A stretch of DNA of 56,263 nucleotides, from assembly GCA_012719445.1 (NCBI GenBank), contig JAAYAH010000199.1, forward strand, positions 1 to 56,263, written 5' to 3'. The notes beneath the pieces are model-generated. The model was not told the DNA's origin. It did no database searches and saw only the letters and a program-made list of their open reading frames with translations. The DNA comes from Actinomycetales bacterium. GTDB taxonomy: Bacteria > Actinomycetota > Actinomycetes > Actinomycetales > Kineosporiaceae. Shown one piece after another: positions 17,346-27,206 of the stretch (its first letter is position 1; each line of letters opens with the position of its first letter). The position numbers were made by a program, and so were the translations under genes.

Positions 17346-18431
17346 ATGCACGACCACGGCGACGGCGAACAGCGCCACCACGACGAACGTCACGACGCCG
17401 GCCGGAGTCACCACGACGCCGCGACCGCCGGTCGGTGGCACCGGATCCGGCACCTGGTCGGGGGGCACTCGCACGACCCGGCCGACCGGACCGACCCCGC
17501 CCTGGAGTCGTCGCGGGAGGGCCTCCGGGCACTCTGGATCTCCCTGGTCGCCCTGGGGCTCACCGCCGCTGCCCAGGCCGTCGTGGTCGCGTTCTCCGGC
17601 TCGGTTGCGCTGCTCGGGGACACCCTGCACAACCTGGCCGACGCCCTGACGGCCGTCCCGCTGGCCGTCGCCTTCCTCGTCGGTCGCCGTGCCGCGACCC
17701 GCCGGTACACCTACGGCTTCGGGAAGGCCGAAGACCTGGCCGGCGTCCTCATCGTCGGGGTCATCGCCGCCTCGGCGGTCCTCGCGGGCTGGACCGCGTT
17801 CGGCAGGCTGCTCTCCCCCGAGGCCATGCGCGAGGTGCCGTTCGTCGCCGCCGCCGGCGTGATCGGGTTCGCGGGCAACGAGCTCGTCGCCCGGTACCGG
17901 ATCCGGGTCGGTCGGCGGATCGGTTCGGCCGCCCTGGTCGCCGACGGCCTGCACGCCAGGACCGACGGATTCACCTCCCTCGCGGTGGTCGCCGCAGCCC
18001 TGGGTGCCGCTGCCGGGTGGGACGTCGTCGACCCGCTGGTCGGGCTGGCCATCTCCGTCGCCATCGGCCTCGTCCTCAAGGACGCAGCCAGGGAGATCCA
18101 TCGCCGGCTGATGGATGCCGTCGATCCCGGCCTCGTCGACGCCGTCGAGCGGGCGCTGCGCGGGGTGGACGGGGTGCTCGACGTCACTCGGGTCCGGATC
18201 CGGTGGATCGGGCACCACCTGCACGCCGAGGCCGCCATCGTCGTCGACGCCGGGCTGAGCCTCCTGGACGCCCACCAGCTCTCCGCCGACGCCGAGCACC
18301 AGCTCACCCACTCCGTGCCGCATCTCCGCACGGTCACCGTGCACACCGACCCGGCCTGCCACGCCGGGGACCATCACCACGCGGACCTGTCCCACCGACG
18401 GCGAGGCCTGGTCGAGGACGGCCGAGGATGA
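17346..18431 (+). CDS. Cation diffusion facilitator (zinc-type) efflux protein
   Basis: 361 residues. The His-rich N-terminus (MHDHGDGEQRHHDERHDAGR) probably binds metal. Six transmembrane helices follow. HNLAD in TM2 and HARTD in TM5 are the paired HxxxD sites that coordinate Zn2+/Cd2+ in CDF exporters. The C-terminal cytosolic ferredoxin-like domain starts near LMDAVDPGLVDAVERALRGV. A His-rich tail (CHAGDHHHADLSH) ends the protein. GGTGAGG precedes ATG 17346; the frame is open further upstream but without family similarity. It works by metal/proton antiport at the cytoplasmic membrane. It sits just upstream of the copper genes but has its own upstream region of about 290 bases, shared with the divergent sensor-GGDEF-EAL gene. 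Confidence 0.92.
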   Translation: MHDHGDGEQRHHDERHDAGRSHHDAATAGRWHRIRHLVGGHSHDPADRTDPALESSREGLRALWISLVALGLTAAAQAVVVAFSGSVALLGDTLHNLADALTAVPLAVAFLVGRRAATRRYTYGFGKAEDLAGVLIVGVIAASAVLAGWTAFGRLLSPEAMREVPFVAAAGVIGFAGNELVARYRIRVGRRIGSAALVADGLHARTDGFTSLAVVAAALGAAAGWDVVDPLVGLAISVAIGLVLKDAAREIHRRLMDAVDPGLVDAVERALRGVDGVLDVTRVRIRWIGHHLHAEAAIVVDAGLSLLDAHQLSADAEHQLTHSVPHLRTVTVHTDPACHAGDHHHADLSHRRRGLVEDGRG

Positions 18432-18437
18432 CCGGAT

Positions 18438-18452
18438 TACCCGCCGGGGGTA
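18438..18452. promoter_or_regulatory. CsoR-type operator candidate
   Basis: TACCC-GCCGG-GGGTA has perfect five-base outer arms and a G/C-run core, like the TACCCC...GGGGTA sites bound by CsoR copper repressors. It lies immediately after the CDF gene, upstream of the csoR remnant and copZ-copA. Confidence 0.5.
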
Positions 18453-18482
18453 CGGCGTTGGGGATGCCGTAGGGAGCGAGGA

Positions 18483-18726
18483 GACAGGTCCGCGGCCTGC
18501 GACGCATGACCGGTACCGACGCCCGGTGCCTCGGCCTGCGGACCCGGGTCGCGGCGGCAACCAAAGCGCTGCAGGCTGTTGCCCTGCACCTGCTGGCGAA
18601 CCACCGGAACGGCTGTGTGATCGACTGAACCACTGCGTGATCGAGGCCACGGGCACGGACGACGACCTCGTCGAGCCCCGGACGCGGGACGCCTCGGTCG
18701 CCATCACCCGGCTCCTTCGGTCCTGA
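18483..18726 (+). pseudogene. csoR: Frameshifted csoR-like copper-sensing repressor
   Basis: One frame reads QVRGLRRMTGTDARC, then AAATKALQAVALHLLANHRN and GC, ending in TGA at 18626-18628. The other frame picks up at about 18616 with RLNHCVIEATGTDDDLVEPR and TRDASVAITRLLRS to TGA 18726. Together these make up most of a CsoR/RcnR-family repressor (GQVRG, a Cys, AATKALQAVAL, HxxxC, then A..AI.RL.RS), but the two halves are in different frames and the first ~20 residues, with their start codon, are missing. The metal ligand pattern Cys...His-x3-Cys is still recognisable. The shift falls near 18603-18626, where two similar segments adjoin. I infer a decayed repressor, or a sequencing indel; re-reading this spot would decide. 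Confidence 0.75.
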
Positions 18727-18784
18727 CCGTCGACAGCGGTCGGGACCGCCACGCCACGTCGCCGACGGAGGGAAGGACAGCGAC

Positions 18785-19009
18785 ATGATCACCACGACGT
18801 ACACCGTCTCCGGGATGACCTGCGGGCACTGCGTCGCCGCCGTGCAGGAGGAGCTCGGACGACTCGAGGGCGTGGCGGACGTCGACGTCGACCTGGTCTC
18901 GGGCGGCCTGTCCGCCGTCCGGGTGAACAGCGCGGCGCCGCTGGACGTCGACCGGGTGCGCGAGGCGGTCGCCGAGGCGGGGTACGAGCTCACCGGCACC
19001 GGGGAATGA
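18785..19009 (+). CDS. copZ: Copper chaperone, HMA domain (CopZ)
   Basis: 74 residues, a single heavy-metal-associated domain. GMTCGHCVAAV carries the CxxC copper site, followed by beta-alpha-beta-beta-alpha-beta structure ending AVAEAGYELTG. Cytosolic, delivers Cu(I) to the CopA ATPase. AAGGA precedes the ATG. Its TGA overlaps the ATG of the next small gene (ATGA at 19006), and all three genes to copA are coupled by overlaps. Confidence 0.93.
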   Translation: MITTTYTVSGMTCGHCVAAVQEELGRLEGVADVDVDLVSGGLSAVRVNSAAPLDVDRVREAVAEAGYELTGTGE

Positions 19010-19062
19010 GCGACGGCGCCCGGCTGACCCGGTACCGGGGAATGAGCGACGGCGCCCGGCTG
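18998..19062 (+). repeat. 36-bp-period tandem duplication carrying a start codon
   Basis: A 29-base identical segment occurs at 18998-19026 and 19034-19062 (period 36). Each copy holds the end-of-copZ-like CGGGGA, the ATG and the first codons (MSDGARL) of the following small gene. The duplication is in frame and gives that gene two equivalent starts, 19006 and 19042. Confidence 0.93.
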
Positions 19063-19268
19063 GCGGGCTTCGCCCTGACGCTGCTGGTCGCCCTCGGAGC
19101 CGGGTTCGGCGTCGGCCGGGCCGTCGGGCCGCTGGAGGTCGACGGCCCCCGCTCCGGGACCGTCCCTCCCGGCAGTTCGGTCCCCGGACCGGACGGCCAC
19201 GGCAGCCCTGGCGGGGGGCACGGGGCTGAGGGCTTCGGGACCGGCGACGACGACGGAGGAGGGATCGG

Positions 19269-19272
<4 letters not shown>
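19006..19272 (+). CDS. Small single-span membrane protein between copZ and copA
   Basis: 88 residues (76 if the second start, 19042, is used). MSDGARL occurs twice, 12 residues apart, from the 36-base duplication. One transmembrane helix follows ([19 protein letters not shown]), then a Gly/Pro/His/Asp-rich tail ([20 protein letters not shown]) predicted outside the cell. No family was recognised. Its place between chaperone and ATPase, with overlaps on both sides (ATGA with copZ, GTGA with copA), points to a role in copper efflux, perhaps accepting periplasmic-side copper through the His/Asp tail. That is inference. Confidence 0.75.
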
Positions 19273-21626
<2,354 letters not shown>

Positions 21627-21676
21627 CCGACCACCTGCGGGAACGGATGCCCGTGGCGACGATCTCGGAGGACGAC

Positions 21677-21952
21677 ATGGCCGACGGCCGGTCCGCGCCG
21701 GACCACGCGGGGCACCACGGCTCCGGCTCGACGGCCGACACGACCCGCGACCTGCGCAACCGCCTCCTGGTCGCCGCGGGGGTGTTCGCACCGTGGTTCG
21801 GGCTGGTCCTGCGGCCGGAGCTCGCGGCGCCGTCCATGTCCGGATCGAGCCTGCTCGTGGCTCTCAACGCGCTCCGGCTGAGACGGCTGCGCCTGCCGAG
21901 ATCCGTCCCCGCGGTCGAGGAGGCCGCGGCGGACGTCAGTGGTGCACGGTGA
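21677..21952 (+). CDS. Small membrane protein like the last helices of a P1B ATPase
   Basis: 91 residues from ATG 21677, which has GGAGG five bases upstream; ATG 21647 is also in frame. After a His-containing soluble start (HAGHHGSGS) come two hydrophobic helices, LLVAAGVFAPWFGLVL and SMSGSSLLVALNALRLRRLR. The second resembles CopA TM8 ([17 protein letters not shown] in the gene just before it). So it is either a decayed/duplicated ATPase C-terminus or a stand-alone copper-related mini-protein. It follows copA by 50 bases on the same strand and probably shares its transcript. The last 17 bases overlap the 3' end of the opposite gene. Confidence 0.65.
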   Translation: MADGRSAPDHAGHHGSGSTADTTRDLRNRLLVAAGVFAPWFGLVLRPELAAPSMSGSSLLVALNALRLRRLRLPRSVPAVEEAAADVSGAR

Positions 21953-22895
21953 GGCGAACGGTGAACCCGGCGGGCTCGCGGACGAACTCGACCTGGTCGC
22001 ACAGGCTCCTGGCCAGCCACAGGCCCGCGCCCCCGGACAGCGGGGCCGAAGCGTTCGACAGCAGGTAGCCCGTCACCGGGTCGTCGAACCCCTCGCCCCG
22101 GTCGGTGACCGTGCACACCGACCGGTCGGGCGTCGTCCAGAGCCGGACCGACACCGGGGGCGCGCCGTGCCGGAGGGCGTTGGTGGCGACCTCGTCGACG
22201 GCGGTGAGGAGATCCCGCGCGCCGGGGACGTCGGCGGCCCGGCCGTCGTAGCAGACACGCAGGCCGTCCCTGAGGGCGCGCAGGTCCTCCAGGTCGTCCA
22301 CCCGGAGGGCCGGGGAGGTCTCCTGCACCGGGTCGGGCAGCGGCGCCGGGCGGCGGAGGTACTCCTCCGGCTCCTGGTAGAGGGGGTTGGGGGTGCTGGC
22401 CGACTCCTTGAACAGGCTCGGGTGGGTCAGCTCGCACGCGACCAGGACGTCCGGGGCGAGCTCGCGGGTGTCGTACCCGCAGACGACCCAGGCCGGGTAC
22501 GGGGTCAGCATCCGGTTGAGGACGGCCTCGTAGCGGAACCACCCGTCCCGTTCCTGCGGCCCGTCCGGGTAGGGGACCTCGCCGACGAGCCGCACCCTGC
22601 CCGGCCGCCGCCGCTCGCGCTCCAGCAGCTCCTGGTAGGTCGCGAGCGCCCCCGGTGGCCGCTGGTACACGCTGCGCTGGGTGAGGAACCGGACCCGGGG
22701 GTCGTTGCCGAGAGCCGCCGCGAGCAACGCGTTCTTGCGGTAGGAGCACACCACGACCACGGTGTCGTCGCAGTCCAGCCCGGCCTGCAGGAAGGGCACG
22801 GCACCGGAGAGCAGCATCTCGTCGGAGTCGTAGACGAAGGCGTCGTGGGTACACCCACGGTTCTGTCCGGGCGCCGTCGGCTGTCCGGTCACCAT
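21936..22895 (-). CDS. MEDS sensor domain plus HATPase (anti-sigma-factor-type kinase)
   Basis: 319 residues. The N-terminal ~190 residues match the MEDS (DcmR-like) sensory domain of actinobacterial signalling proteins: DAFVYDSDEMLLSGAVPFLQ, VCGYDTRELAPDVL, a HPSLF...NPLYQEPEEYL tail. The C-terminal ~110 residues are a GHKL ATPase: DLLTAVDEVATNALRHG (N-box), DRGEGFDD (G1), GGAGLWLARSLCDQV (G2). This is the layout of RsbW/SpoIIAB-like anti-sigma kinases. ATG 22895 overlaps the upstream TGA (ATGA), so it is translated with the MEDS-STAS gene, its likely partner-switching target. Confidence 0.88.
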   Translation of the reverse strand: MVTGQPTAPGQNRGCTHDAFVYDSDEMLLSGAVPFLQAGLDCDDTVVVVCSYRKNALLAAALGNDPRVRFLTQRSVYQRPPGALATYQELLERERRRPGRVRLVGEVPYPDGPQERDGWFRYEAVLNRMLTPYPAWVVCGYDTRELAPDVLVACELTHPSLFKESASTPNPLYQEPEEYLRRPAPLPDPVQETSPALRVDDLEDLRALRDGLRVCYDGRAADVPGARDLLTAVDEVATNALRHGAPPVSVRLWTTPDRSVCTVTDRGEGFDDPVTGYLLSNASAPLSGGAGLWLARSLCDQVEFVREPAGFTVRLTVHH

Positions 22896-23749
22896 CACCA
22901 GACTCCCGCCAGCGTGGTGCCCGACGCCGACTCCAGCTCCATGCCCGGCAGCCGCTCGACCCGCAGCATGCGCAGCAGCCGCTCGACCGGGGCGCTCGGC
23001 GCCTCCAGCCGCAGCGTCCCGCCACCGTCCCGGAACGTCTGGGTCGTCGTCACCAGGGCTCTCGCCCCACCGACGCCCAGGAAGGTCACCCCGCTCAGCT
23101 CGACGACGAGCTCGGCCGTCACCCGGCCGAGCGCGGCCCGGAGGGTGCGCCGGAACAGGTCCTCGTTGCGGAGATCGATCTCCCCGAAGAACGCGAGCCC
23201 GCCCGGGTGGGGAGCGGTACCCATCTGGCGTTCGTGCACCCCGTCGAGGTGCGTCGTGACAATCGCGTCCAGGTGGTCGACCGAAGCCGCCACCGGGTCG
23301 TACAGGCACAGGATGGAGATCGGAGCGCCCCGGCACAGGTCGGTGGCGGCCGCTTCGAGGGCCAGGTGCCGTTCCCTCGGCATCCGGCGCAGGGCCATCC
23401 TCGCGTCCCCGGCCACCCGGACCCGGCGGTGGCCACCGCCGAGCGCCCGTTGGGCGGCGTCCATCCAGCCGCCCGGCCGGTAGAAGACCTCGAGGGGAAG
23501 CCGTTCCAGCAGCCCGGCCCGCGTGGCTGCCTCGCCGTCGACGCCGTGGTCACGGAGCGTCGCGAGCATCGCGCCGGATCCCTGCTCGACGTGGGCGTCG
23601 GTGTAGATGATCTTCTCTCCCCGGTTGAGCCCCTGGCGGACCCAGGCCGCCACTCCGTCCCCGCGCTGCGCCTCGGAGGTGTGCAGCAACAGCAGGTGCC
23701 CGTCGTGGGCAGGGGGGCAGAAGAGGTCTTCAGCGAACGTGTCCGGCAC
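22895..23749 (-). CDS. MEDS sensor domain plus STAS (anti-anti-sigma type)
   Basis: About 284 residues from GTG 23749, preceded by GGGGAG; an ATG at 23794 is in frame but lacks a ribosome site. The N-terminal MEDS domain (HLLLLHTSEAQRGDGVAAWV, ISILCLYDPVAASVDHLDAI) is followed by a STAS domain (about 190-284) with DLRNEDLFRRTLRAAL, ELVVELSGVTFLGVGGARAL. In SpoIIAA-like STAS proteins a Ser follows the central Asp (DxSG); here LSGVTFLG keeps Ser-Gly in VELSGV, the usual phosphorylation site. First gene of a two-gene partner-switch module with the MEDS-HATPase protein. The roughly 270 bases upstream to 24019 show no gene. Confidence 0.85.
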   Translation of the reverse strand: MPDTFAEDLFCPPAHDGHLLLLHTSEAQRGDGVAAWVRQGLNRGEKIIYTDAHVEQGSGAMLATLRDHGVDGEAATRAGLLERLPLEVFYRPGGWMDAAQRALGGGHRRVRVAGDARMALRRMPRERHLALEAAATDLCRGAPISILCLYDPVAASVDHLDAIVTTHLDGVHERQMGTAPHPGGLAFFGEIDLRNEDLFRRTLRAALGRVTAELVVELSGVTFLGVGGARALVTTTQTFRDGGGTLRLEAPSAPVERLLRMLRVERLPGMELESASGTTLAGVW

Positions 23750-24019
23750 CCTGGCTCCCCTTTCCGACGTTCGCCAGTTCACGGACATGGACAACCCGAA
23801 CGGCTACCGACCCCGTCCACGACCTCCAGCGAGAACAGTAATGAGACTGCTACGCCTCGTGTTCATCATGACTCACCCGGAAAGCGTCCGGCAAGGCGCG
23901 CCGGAACGCCTCTTCACCCCAACTGTCCCCCTCGGGTGGGGAGCCGGACACCCCCGGAGAGGTGACGCGCGCCATACCGTCTCCGGAGCGCGGATCCGGG
24001 TCGTGCCGCCGGGACCCGT

Positions 24020-25126
24020 TCACCCGCCGGTGAGCCGGAGCCCGTCGGTACAGGGCTCGCGGTCGAGGATCCGCTCCACCCGTCCGGAGACGGCGGTGGA
24101 GCCGTTCCGTGCGTCGAAGGCTGCGGCGATGGCCCTGGCCGTGTCCGTGGTCTCGGCGAGCAGGTCCTCGGCGGTGACCGGGCCGGCCGGCCGGTCCCGC
24201 CACGCCCTGCGGTGCAGGGTGACCCGCGAGCCGCCACGGGCGACGACCCGGCGCAGCAGCTGCGCGACCGCCGCGGCGTCCCCCATGGCGATGCCCGGCG
24301 CCGGCGGGGCGTCGAGGGTGTGCAGGAAGCGCTGCACGATCTCCAGGCCCCTGCCCTCGTTGCCGGTGAGCGCACAGAAGCTCACGTGCTCGACCGGGAT
24401 CATCGACAGTGCGTCGAGGATCTGCGGGTAGGACCGGAGGTGGGCCATGGCCGCGTCGTCGAACCGGCCCAGCTCGAGGTAGGCCGCGATGAGGCTCTCC
24501 AGCAGCCGTTTCGGCGCGGCGGGGCAGTCGATCCCCCTGGCCAGCAACAGGTCACCGAGCCCGGCGGCGTCCTCGTGGTCGCCGAGCCCGACCAGGTGGT
24601 CGACCTCGTCCGTGGTCTCGCACTCCCAGCAGTCGGACACCTCGTCCAGCGGCTCCGACCGCCAGCGGGTGAACCACGTCCTCGCCTCGGCGACGTCACC
24701 GAGGTGCAGGGCGTCCTGGAACCGCGTCTCGTACACCTCGCGCGGGCCGTAGCCGACCTCCCGGTAGCGACGCTCCATCTCGGCCGACACCTCGCGCAGG
24801 GCCGGGAGCGGGACACCGGGGAACTCCCTGGGAACGGTGACCGCCGTGGTGAAGGCCCTCATCAGCACCCGGACCTCGTGGGCCAGCTCCTCGGGGTGCT
24901 CGTCGTGGGCGTGCAGACACCACAGGAACGCCGCGAGGGCCTGGTTCGCCTGGCTCGTGACCAGGTAGGCGGTGACCGCCCGCAGTCTCGCCCTGACCCC
25001 GAGCCCCACCAGCCCGCGCGCGTCGGCGTGCCGGATCACCCGCTCCAGTGCCGACACCTGCGCCGACCCTCTCGGCAGGCCGTCCACCTCGGTCAGCAGC
25101 GCCCACAGCTCCGCCTCGGTCGGCAT
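24020..25126 (-). CDS. Helical-repeat (TPR-like) protein coupled to the Hsp90-family gene
   Basis: 368 residues, soluble, almost entirely alpha-helical by composition, with repeated amphipathic helix pairs (LVTSQANQALAAFLWCLHAH, ALHLGDVAEARTWFTRW, AAYLELGRFDDAAMAHLRSY) like degenerate TPRs. A WECETTDEVDHLVGLGDHED segment carries a lone Cys. Actinobacterial Hsp90-family genes are often followed by a gene of this kind; I know no assigned biochemical role. Its ATG overlaps the Hsp90 stop (ATGA at 25126), so both are made together, and a co-chaperone or client role is inferred. Confidence 0.75.
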   Translation of the reverse strand: MPTEAELWALLTEVDGLPRGSAQVSALERVIRHADARGLVGLGVRARLRAVTAYLVTSQANQALAAFLWCLHAHDEHPEELAHEVRVLMRAFTTAVTVPREFPGVPLPALREVSAEMERRYREVGYGPREVYETRFQDALHLGDVAEARTWFTRWRSEPLDEVSDCWECETTDEVDHLVGLGDHEDAAGLGDLLLARGIDCPAAPKRLLESLIAAYLELGRFDDAAMAHLRSYPQILDALSMIPVEHVSFCALTGNEGRGLEIVQRFLHTLDAPPAPGIAMGDAAAVAQLLRRVVARGGSRVTLHRRAWRDRPAGPVTAEDLLAETTDTARAIAAAFDARNGSTAVSGRVERILDREPCTDGLRLTGG

Positions 25127-27009
25127 CAGGCCTCGCCCTCACCGCCGGTGCCGACCTCCCGTCCCGGCGACCGGGCCGAGCTCACCGCGCGGGTCAACAG
25201 GTCGAGGAACGAGCCGTTGAGCACCGCGGAGTCCGTGGGACGCAGGGGGTGGTGCCCCAGCAGCAGCGCCTGGCCGTACAGGGCCTCGACCCCCAGCCGG
25301 ACCAGTTCCCCCTCGGCCAGCCCGGTGAGCTCACGGACCAACGGGTTGCGGTGGTTCAGCACGAGCTGGGGCCGGACCGGCAGCCAGTCGCCCGGGTGCC
25401 CGCCCCCCTCGCCTCCGGACCGGCAGCCCCCTGGACCGTCCCCCAGAGCGTCCAGGACGCTGCCCCACGGCCCGGTCGCCTGTTCCCTGGCCGTCAACAG
25501 CTGCGCGTCGAGCAGGGCCTGCCGGTCCACGAGATAGATCGCCGGGAGGGCGGCCGGCGCGAAGGCACGGATCACCACCCGGCACCCCAGCGGGTCGAGG
25601 ACCCGCTGGGCCTCGGTGAGGAACGGCCGGACCGCCAGCTCGGCGTCGACGTCGAGGACGTCGAAACGGGTCGCGAGCTCCGTGGGCTCGAGCTGCTCGA
25701 CGACGGCGGAGGGGTCGATGGCGGGCAACCGCTCGATGAGCTCGGCGTCGTAGACGTAGCCGGCGTTCACCACGGGCAGCCCCTGGGCCGCGGCCACCGA
25801 CGCGATCTGCCGGTACTCGTCCCGGCTCCGGGTGTAGCGGACCACGCGGTAGCGGGTGCGGACGTCGGCGAGGGTGAGCGAGCCGACGGTGGTCTCCATG
25901 GGCCACCAGCGGTCCACCAGTCGCAGCAGCTCGTCGTCGTGCAGGGCCAGGGCCTTCACGCCCAGGTGGTGCACGCCGAGGAACGCGTCGAACCGGGCGG
26001 GGTCGGTGCCCGCGAGGCGCACGATCCAGCCCCGGAGCTGGTCCCCGATGACGGCCCGGGCCGCCTCGAGCAGCTCGTCCTCGTAGAGGGCCTCCCTGCT
26101 GGCCGTCGGGCGCAGTTCGGTGCAGTCGACGACGCAGCGCACGAAGAACGCCCAGTCGGGGACCAGCCGGTCAGCCCGTTCGGTGAGCAGCATCCGCTTG
26201 AGGTACACCCGGTGGTCGCCGTGCCGCACCGGGTTGACCGGGTTCGGCAGCACGAAGGCCGCCCCGGTGAGACCGGCCTCCGCGACATGGAGGTCGACGA
26301 CGTCCATGGGGCGGAACCCGAGCGCGTCCTCGGCGTACCGGCAGAGGTCGCGCCTGCGGTCGGCGGAGGGCCTCCGGCGGTCGAGCCACGGCGGCCCGTC
26401 CCCGGTCACCGGCACGGCGCCCACCCGGATGTCCGCCGGCAGCAGGGAGCCGTACCGCCGGGCCAGCGTGGTGACCGTGCTCCCGGACAACCAGTGCTCG
26501 GCTCCCCTGCGGGGAGTGAGGGTGACGGTCGTGCCGACCTCGCGCCGGGCGACGGGGGCCGGACGGAGGTCGTACCGGCCGTCGGCGTGGCCGGTCCAGC
26601 GGATCGTGTCGCCGGGGCCCCCGGCAGCGGCCAGGGTGTCCACCTGGATCTCGTCGGCGACGAGGAAGCACGAGAGCAGGCCGATCCCGAACTGGCCGAG
26701 GAACTCGCCCCTGGCGAAGCCCAGCTCGTCCCGCTTGGAGCTGCGGCCGATGGTGGCCAGCAGATCGTGGACCTGGTCCTCGGTGAGCCCGATCCCGGTG
26801 TCGTGGACCTGCAGGGTGCCGTCCCCGGTGACCTCCGGCGGGTCGATCCGGATCCGCGCCGGGGCGTCCGGCTCCGCAGCCCGCCTGGCGGTGATCGCGT
26901 CGAAGCCGTTCTGCAGCAGCTCCCGGACGTAGACCCGGGGGCTGGCGTAGAGATGGTGGCTGAGCAGATCGACGACCCCACGCAGGTCGACACGGAAGGT
27001 ACGGCTCAC
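25126..27009 (-). CDS. Hsp90-family (HtpG-like) ATPase
   Basis: 627 residues. A GHKL ATPase domain opens the protein: HLYASPRVYVRELLQNGFDA (N-box Glu/Asn), VHDTGIGLT (G1), ATIGRSSKRDELGFARGEFL then GQFGIGLLSCFLVAD (G2 and lid). The middle domain has the catalytic-loop-like RMLLTERADRLVPDWAFFVR and VVDCTELRPTASREALYED as in Hsp90. The C-terminal part is shorter and diverged compared with E. coli HtpG, with a Gly-rich insert (GDGPGGCRSGGEGGGH). Start GTG 27009 gives the canonical VSRTFRVDLRG N-terminus. This is the divergent actinobacterial Hsp90 branch, distinct from classical htpG. Cytosolic chaperone-type ATPase; clients unknown. Confidence 0.9.
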   Translation of the reverse strand: MSRTFRVDLRGVVDLLSHHLYASPRVYVRELLQNGFDAITARRAAEPDAPARIRIDPPEVTGDGTLQVHDTGIGLTEDQVHDLLATIGRSSKRDELGFARGEFLGQFGIGLLSCFLVADEIQVDTLAAAGGPGDTIRWTGHADGRYDLRPAPVARREVGTTVTLTPRRGAEHWLSGSTVTTLARRYGSLLPADIRVGAVPVTGDGPPWLDRRRPSADRRRDLCRYAEDALGFRPMDVVDLHVAEAGLTGAAFVLPNPVNPVRHGDHRVYLKRMLLTERADRLVPDWAFFVRCVVDCTELRPTASREALYEDELLEAARAVIGDQLRGWIVRLAGTDPARFDAFLGVHHLGVKALALHDDELLRLVDRWWPMETTVGSLTLADVRTRYRVVRYTRSRDEYRQIASVAAAQGLPVVNAGYVYDAELIERLPAIDPSAVVEQLEPTELATRFDVLDVDAELAVRPFLTEAQRVLDPLGCRVVIRAFAPAALPAIYLVDRQALLDAQLLTAREQATGPWGSVLDALGDGPGGCRSGGEGGGHPGDWLPVRPQLVLNHRNPLVRELTGLAEGELVRLGVEALYGQALLLGHHPLRPTDSAVLNGSFLDLLTRAVSSARSPGREVGTGGEGEA

Positions 27010-27206
27010 GTCGGCGGTCCCCTGCCTGGCGCCCGAGGTGGGGCACTCTGTCCTGATATGGCGTACCGTAGCGGCCCGACTGCGATCTGTCGACACTCGG
27101 GCCCGGGACGAGCGCGAGGACGACCCGACGACGAGCCACCGACCGCGTCACGCCCCCTGCGGGGAAGAACATATCGGCAGAGATCCCCCGAGGTACCCCA
27201 GAACGA

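Noticed and set aside
18526-18726. Stand-alone 66-residue protein
   Set aside because: Its C-terminal half is the end of the frameshifted csoR-like gene; the N-terminal half has no similarity.
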